Shown here: one piece after another, positions 56,040-59,611 of the stretch
Numbering within the stretch: the stretch's first letter is position 1
Layout of the letters: each line of letters starts with the position of its first letter
From: Alphaproteobacteria bacterium
GTDB taxonomy: Bacteria; Pseudomonadota; Alphaproteobacteria; JACZXZ01
Length of the DNA: 59,611 nucleotides
Direction of reading: 5' to 3'
Assembly (NCBI GenBank): GCA_035625915.1
Contig: DASPOR010000206.1
Span: 1-59,611, forward strand
Position numbers and translations under genes: made by a program
Notes under the pieces: generated by a model
Databases searched by the model: none
What the model was told of the DNA's origin: nothing
Seen by the model: only the letters and a program-made list of their open reading frames with translations

Positions 56040-58294
56040 ATGAAGCGCGGCTCGTAATCCTCGACCGTAAGGTAGGGCTTGGGCCATGGAATATGATAAC
56101 CCTGCTTGGTCGCCATGTGGCGAGTCCAATAGGGGTCGTAAAGATGGGCCCGCGCGAGCACGCATAGGTCGGCCCTGCCGGCGGCGAGCACGCTGTTGAC
56201 GTCCTCGAAGGTCGAGATGTTGCCGACCGTCATGGTCGGGATGCCGGCCTCGAGGCGCACGCGGTCCGAGAACGGCGTTTGGAAGAGCCGGCCATAGACC
56301 GGCTGCTGGTCGGGCACGACTTGCCCCGCGGACACGTCGACGATGTCGCAGCCATGGGCCTTGAGGTGCGCGCCAAGCGTTACGGCATCCTCGCCGTCGA
56401 AGCCACCGCGCACCCAGTCGGTTGCCGAAATGCGCACCGAGATCGGCTTCTCGGCCGGCCAAACCTTGCGAACGGCATCGAAGACCTCGAGCGGATAGCG
56501 CATGCGGTTCTCGATGCTCCCGCCATATTCGTCGTGGCGCCGGTTCGTTAGTGGCGAAAGGAACGTCGAGAGAAGATAGCCGTGCGCGAAGTGCAGCTCG
56601 ATCAAATCGAAGCCGGCCTCCTCGGCCATCGCGGCCGCGCGCAGGAAATCGTCCCTCACCTTGTCCATGTCGGCGCGGGTCATTTCCCGCGGCACCTGGC
56701 TGTTGCCGAAATAGGGAATCGGGGAAGGCGCTATGATGGGCCAATTGCCGTCATCGAGCGGCTCGTCATAGCCTTCCCAGCCGACTTTGGTCGATCCCTT
56801 TCGACCGGCGTGCGCTAATTGCATGCCGATCTTGGCGAAGCTGTGCTTGTGGACGAAGGCCACGACGCGACGCCAGGCCGCGACGTGCTCGGGCTTGTAG
56901 AGACCCGCACAGCCGGGCGTGATCCGTCCTTCGGCACTCACGTCGGTCATCTCGGTGATGATGAGCCCGGCGCCACTCAAGGCACGGCTGCCAAGGTGCA
57001 CGAGATGCCAATCGTCGATCAATCCATCTTGGGCCGAATATTGGCACATGGGCGAGACGACGACGCGATTCTGCAGGACCATGTCGCGCAGCTTGATGGG
57101 CGTGAACATCGGTGGCGGAGGCGAATCGGCCGCCACATTGAGACCCGATTGATTCCCGGCTTTCTCGGCGAACCAGCGGTCGACCTTGCCGACGAACGCG
57201 GGGTCGCGCAATTTCAGATTCTCGTGGCTGATCCGAAGGGAGCGGGTGAGCAGGCTGAAGGCGAATTGAAGCGGCTCGAGCGTGCGGTAGTAACGCTCGG
57301 TTTCCTCGAACCATTTGAGGCTCACGAGGGCGGCGCGCTGCACGGTCTCGACCTCTGGCCGGTGCTTGGCTTCATAGCTCGCGAGTGCCGCCCTCACCTC
57401 GCCAGGATGTGCCACCATCGCCTCGTGGAGCGCTATCGCGTCCTCCATCGCGAGCTTGGTTCCGGAGCCGATCGAGAAATGCGCGGTATGCACGCCGTCG
57501 CCGATCAGGACCACATTGTCGAAATGCCATCGGCCGTTGCGCACATTGGGGAAATTGCGCCAGATCGAGCGGTTCTTGAGCAGCCGATGGCCGTCAAGCT
57601 CGTCCTTGAAGAGAACCTCGCAATAAGCGATCGCGGCATCCTCGTCGTTGGGGTCGAGGCCGGCGTTGACGAACGTCTCCTCCGTGCATTCGACGATGAA
57701 TGTCGCCTTGCCGGCCTCGTATTGATACGCGTGCACGCGCCAAAGTCCGTGGGCGTTTTCCTTGAAGATGAACGTGAAGGCGGGAAATCGATAGGTCGTC
57801 CCGAGCCAAATGAAACGATTCGGCCGAAAATCGATTTCCGGCTCGAATCGTGCGGCGTATTTCCTGCGGATCGTCGAATTGACACCGTCCGCGGCGACGA
57901 CGAGATCGCAATCGGCAAAAGACTCGATACCGTCGAATTCATGCTGGAAGGCAAGCTTGACGCCGAGGCCGGCGGCACGCTCCTGCAGGACGTTGAGCAG
58001 CACCTTGCGCGAGCAGCCGCAAAATCCGTGGCCCGTCGAGCGCAAGACCTCGCCCTTCAGGTGGACATGGATGTCGTCCCAATGGGCGAGATGGCGCCGG
58101 ATTTCCGCATAGCTTTCGACGTCCGCATCGCCAAGGTTAGCAAGCGTTGCATCCGAGAACACAACCCCGAAGCCGAACGTGTCGTCGGCACGGTTGCGCT
58201 CGTAGACCGTGATTTCGGCCTCGGGTAGCGCTTTCTTCATCAAAATGGCGAAGTAGAGGCCGCCCGGCCCGCCGCCCAAGCATGCGATCTTCAT
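56036..58294 (-). CDS. bifunctional aryl-CoA monooxygenase/reductase (2-aminobenzoyl-CoA or salicylyl-CoA type)
   Basis: A 752-residue fusion. Residues 1 to about 380 are a FAD-dependent hydroxylase with [10 protein letters not shown] at 7-16 and a second FAD motif [21 protein letters not shown]; the remainder (from about 395) is an Old Yellow Enzyme-type FMN barrel ([45 protein letters not shown]). In the characterised Azoarcus enzyme these parts hydroxylate and then reduce 2-aminobenzoyl-CoA; close relatives are annotated salicylyl-CoA 5-hydroxylase. It starts 4 bp after the preceding ligase gene and overlaps the following one. Confidence 0.88.
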   Translation of the reverse strand: MKIACLGGGPGGLYFAILMKKALPEAEITVYERNRADDTFGFGVVFSDATLANLGDADVESYAEIRRHLAHWDDIHVHLKGEVLRSTGHGFCGCSRKVLLNVLQERAAGLGVKLAFQHEFDGIESFADCDLVVAADGVNSTIRRKYAARFEPEIDFRPNRFIWLGTTYRFPAFTFIFKENAHGLWRVHAYQYEAGKATFIVECTEETFVNAGLDPNDEDAAIAYCEVLFKDELDGHRLLKNRSIWRNFPNVRNGRWHFDNVVLIGDGVHTAHFSIGSGTKLAMEDAIALHEAMVAHPGEVRAALASYEAKHRPEVETVQRAALVSLKWFEETERYYRTLEPLQFAFSLLTRSLRISHENLKLRDPAFVGKVDRWFAEKAGNQSGLNVAADSPPPPMFTPIKLRDMVLQNRVVVSPMCQYSAQDGLIDDWHLVHLGSRALSGAGLIITEMTDVSAEGRITPGCAGLYKPEHVAAWRRVVAFVHKHSFAKIGMQLAHAGRKGSTKVGWEGYDEPLDDGNWPIIAPSPIPYFGNSQVPREMTRADMDKVRDDFLRAAAMAEEAGFDLIELHFAHGYLLSTFLSPLTNRRHDEYGGSIENRMRYPLEVFDAVRKVWPAEKPISVRISATDWVRGGFDGEDAVTLGAHLKAHGCDIVDVSAGQVVPDQQPVYGRLFQTPFSDRVRLEAGIPTMTVGNISTFEDVNSVLAAGRADLCVLARAHLYDPYWTRHMATKQGYHIPWPKPYLTVEDYEPRFM

Positions 58295-58298
58295 CGGC

Positions 58299-59611
58299 CT
58301 AGCTCGCCTCCGACTTGGCGCGATCGAGTTCCTGTTGGCGCAGCCTGAAACGCTGCACCTTGCCGGTCCCCGTGCGCGGCAATGTATCCACGAACTCGAT
58401 TGCGCGAGGATATTTGTAGGGTGCTATCTCGGCCTTGACGAAATCCTGCAGCTCCTTGACCGTCGCGGGGTTGGCATCCTGCGGTTGACGCGTGACGACG
58501 AAGGCCTTGACGACGAAGCCGCGCTCGGCGTCGGGACTCGCAACGACGGCGCATTCGCGCACCTTGGGATGATCGAGCAGCACCGCTTCGACCTCGGGAC
58601 CCGATATGTTGTAGCCCGCGGAAACGATCATATCGTCCGCGCGCGCCTGAAAATGGAAGTATCCGTCCTCATCCCGCACATAGATGTCGCCCGGAAAGTT
58701 CCACCCGTGCCTCACATACATGCGCTGACGCGCGGGATCGTCGAGGTAACGGCAGCCCGTCGGCCCGCGGACCGCGAGATTACCGGCCCTGCCGGGCGGC
58801 AATATGTTGCCCTCCTCGTCCATGACCTGTGCTTCATAGCCGGGGATGGCCTTCCCCGTGGCACCCGGCTTAATCGCGCCTTCCGACGCCGATACGAAGA
58901 TGTGGAGCATTTCGGTCGACCCGAGGCCGTCGATGATCTTGATGCCTGTCGCGTCGAGCCAACCTTCGAACGTCGGCAGTGGCAGGGTCTCGCCCGCCGA
59001 GACGCATTTACGGAGGCTCGAGAGATCGCGCTTGGCGGCCTGCTCCGTCATCGCGCGGTAGGCGGTCGGTGCGGTGTAAAGTGCGGTGACGCGATATCGC
59101 TCGATCGTCTCGAGAATCGTATCGGGCGAAAATTTCTCCAACAGCACCGTCGATGCGCAGAATCTCATGGGAAAGCAAAGTACCGCACCGAGGCCGAAGG
59201 TGAAGGCAAGCGGGGGCGAGCCCGTGTAGATGTCGTCGGGCGATCCTTTGAAGACGTAGCGCGGGAAGCAGTCGCACATCGCCAACACGTCGCGGTGGAA
59301 GTGCATGGTCCCCTTGGGCTGGCCCGTCGTCCCCGAGGTGAATGCGATGAGGGCGGTATCGTCCGCAGCCGTATCGACCGGCTCGAATCCGGCACCCGTT
59401 TCCGCCATTCGGCGGTCGAGATCGGCAGCCTTTTGCGAGCCGTCGCCTCGCCTTGTGAAGTATCCGACGTGTTCGACAACGTTCGTGCGCGCGCGCGCCG
59501 CTTCCATCTCGTCGGCGAGGGTCACGTCGCAAAGGGCGAACTTGACTTGGGCTTTTTCAAGGACGTAGACGAGCTCGCGCGCGCGCAATAGCGGCATCGT
59601 CGCGACAGCGA
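58299..59611 (-). CDS. 2-aminobenzoate-CoA ligase-like enzyme, cut by the window edge
   Basis: The C-terminal 437 or so residues of an adenylate-forming ligase; the N-terminus lies beyond the right edge. [18 protein letters not shown] is the P-loop, [15 protein letters not shown] matches the benzoate-CoA ligase clade (the other ligase here has [11 protein letters not shown]), [17 protein letters not shown] is the hinge and [13 protein letters not shown] the catalytic Lys. Placed immediately before the aryl-CoA monooxygenase/reductase, anthranilate activation is the likeliest role; salicylate or another ortho-substituted benzoate is possible. Confidence 0.85.
   Translation of the reverse strand, partial: AVATMPLLRARELVYVLEKAQVKFALCDVTLADEMEAARARTNVVEHVGYFTRRGDGSQKAADLDRRMAETGAGFEPVDTAADDTALIAFTSGTTGQPKGTMHFHRDVLAMCDCFPRYVFKGSPDDIYTGSPPLAFTFGLGAVLCFPMRFCASTVLLEKFSPDTILETIERYRVTALYTAPTAYRAMTEQAAKRDLSSLRKCVSAGETLPLPTFEGWLDATGIKIIDGLGSTEMLHIFVSASEGAIKPGATGKAIPGYEAQVMDEEGNILPPGRAGNLAVRGPTGCRYLDDPARQRMYVRHGWNFPGDIYVRDEDGYFHFQARADDMIVSAGYNISGPEVEAVLLDHPKVRECAVVASPDAERGFVVKAFVVTRQPQDANPATVKELQDFVKAEIAPYKYPRAIEFVDTLPRTGTGKVQRFRLRQQELDRAKSEAS

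Overview
The window reads as a GC-rich alphaproteobacterial chromosome segment. Pointers are a CarD–FdxA–S4–SUV3-like helicase block, a fused LivM–LivG transporter subunit, a Zur-type box before a znuACB operon, and a BoxR-controlled aerobic benzoyl-CoA pathway. Genus cannot be read from the sequence. About 51 protein genes and one tRNA-Arg(CCT) are supported. I see no transposase, phage gene, integrase or CRISPR array.

Layout. 0–2.8 kb: MAPEG membrane protein, a CmcJ/NvfI-type oxidoreductase and an agmatinase-family hydrolase, the last two divergent around an inverted repeat. 2.8–5.5 kb: Zur box, a nested palindromic repeat and znuA-znuC-znuB. 6–13 kb: envelope genes (VirK/YbjX family, LptF, asparagine synthetase, glycosyltransferase, O-antigen ligase-like). 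13–16.7 kb: sulfur/redox genes (MarR regulator, cysteine-synthase-like PLP enzyme, persulfide dioxygenase–rhodanese fusion, 1-Cys peroxiredoxin). 17–26.5 kb: a gene-poor kilobase, an acyl-CoA synthetase, tRNA-Arg, a complete Liv ABC importer and a class III aminotransferase. 26.7–31.4 kb: PagL-like deacylase, proline iminopeptidase, M20 amidohydrolase, AidB-like dehydrogenase. 31.6–44.7 kb: mostly housekeeping (CarD, ferredoxin FdxA, S4 protein, helicase, Pcm, HPF, HtpG, LysR, DUF1223, TetR, aconitase).

The most distinctive part is 44.8–59.6 kb: an aromatic-acid catabolic island with two halves. The first is boxB, boxC and boxR on the minus strand, divergent from a flavodoxin-like gene, benzoate-CoA ligase and an alpha/beta hydrolase. 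TGCA-rich operator-like sites repeat before boxC and before boxR. No boxA reductase and no boxD aldehyde dehydrogenase are present; a stand-alone flavodoxin sits where a reductase might be expected. The second half is a tightly coupled minus-strand operon: a CoA ligase (cut by the window edge), a two-domain aryl-CoA monooxygenase/reductase of the 2-aminobenzoyl-CoA / salicylyl-CoA type, a small exported protein of unknown function, a second AMP-forming ligase and a Thr/Ser dehydratase-like PLP enzyme, followed by a MarR regulator behind its own inverted repeat. Together these suggest use of benzoate and an ortho-substituted benzoate (anthranilate or salicylate) through CoA thioesters.

Coordinates are read by eye. 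Start codons were moved inward from the longest reading frame where a ribosome-binding site, signal peptide, operator or family length argued for it. Functional calls rest on motif and family recognition without database searches.
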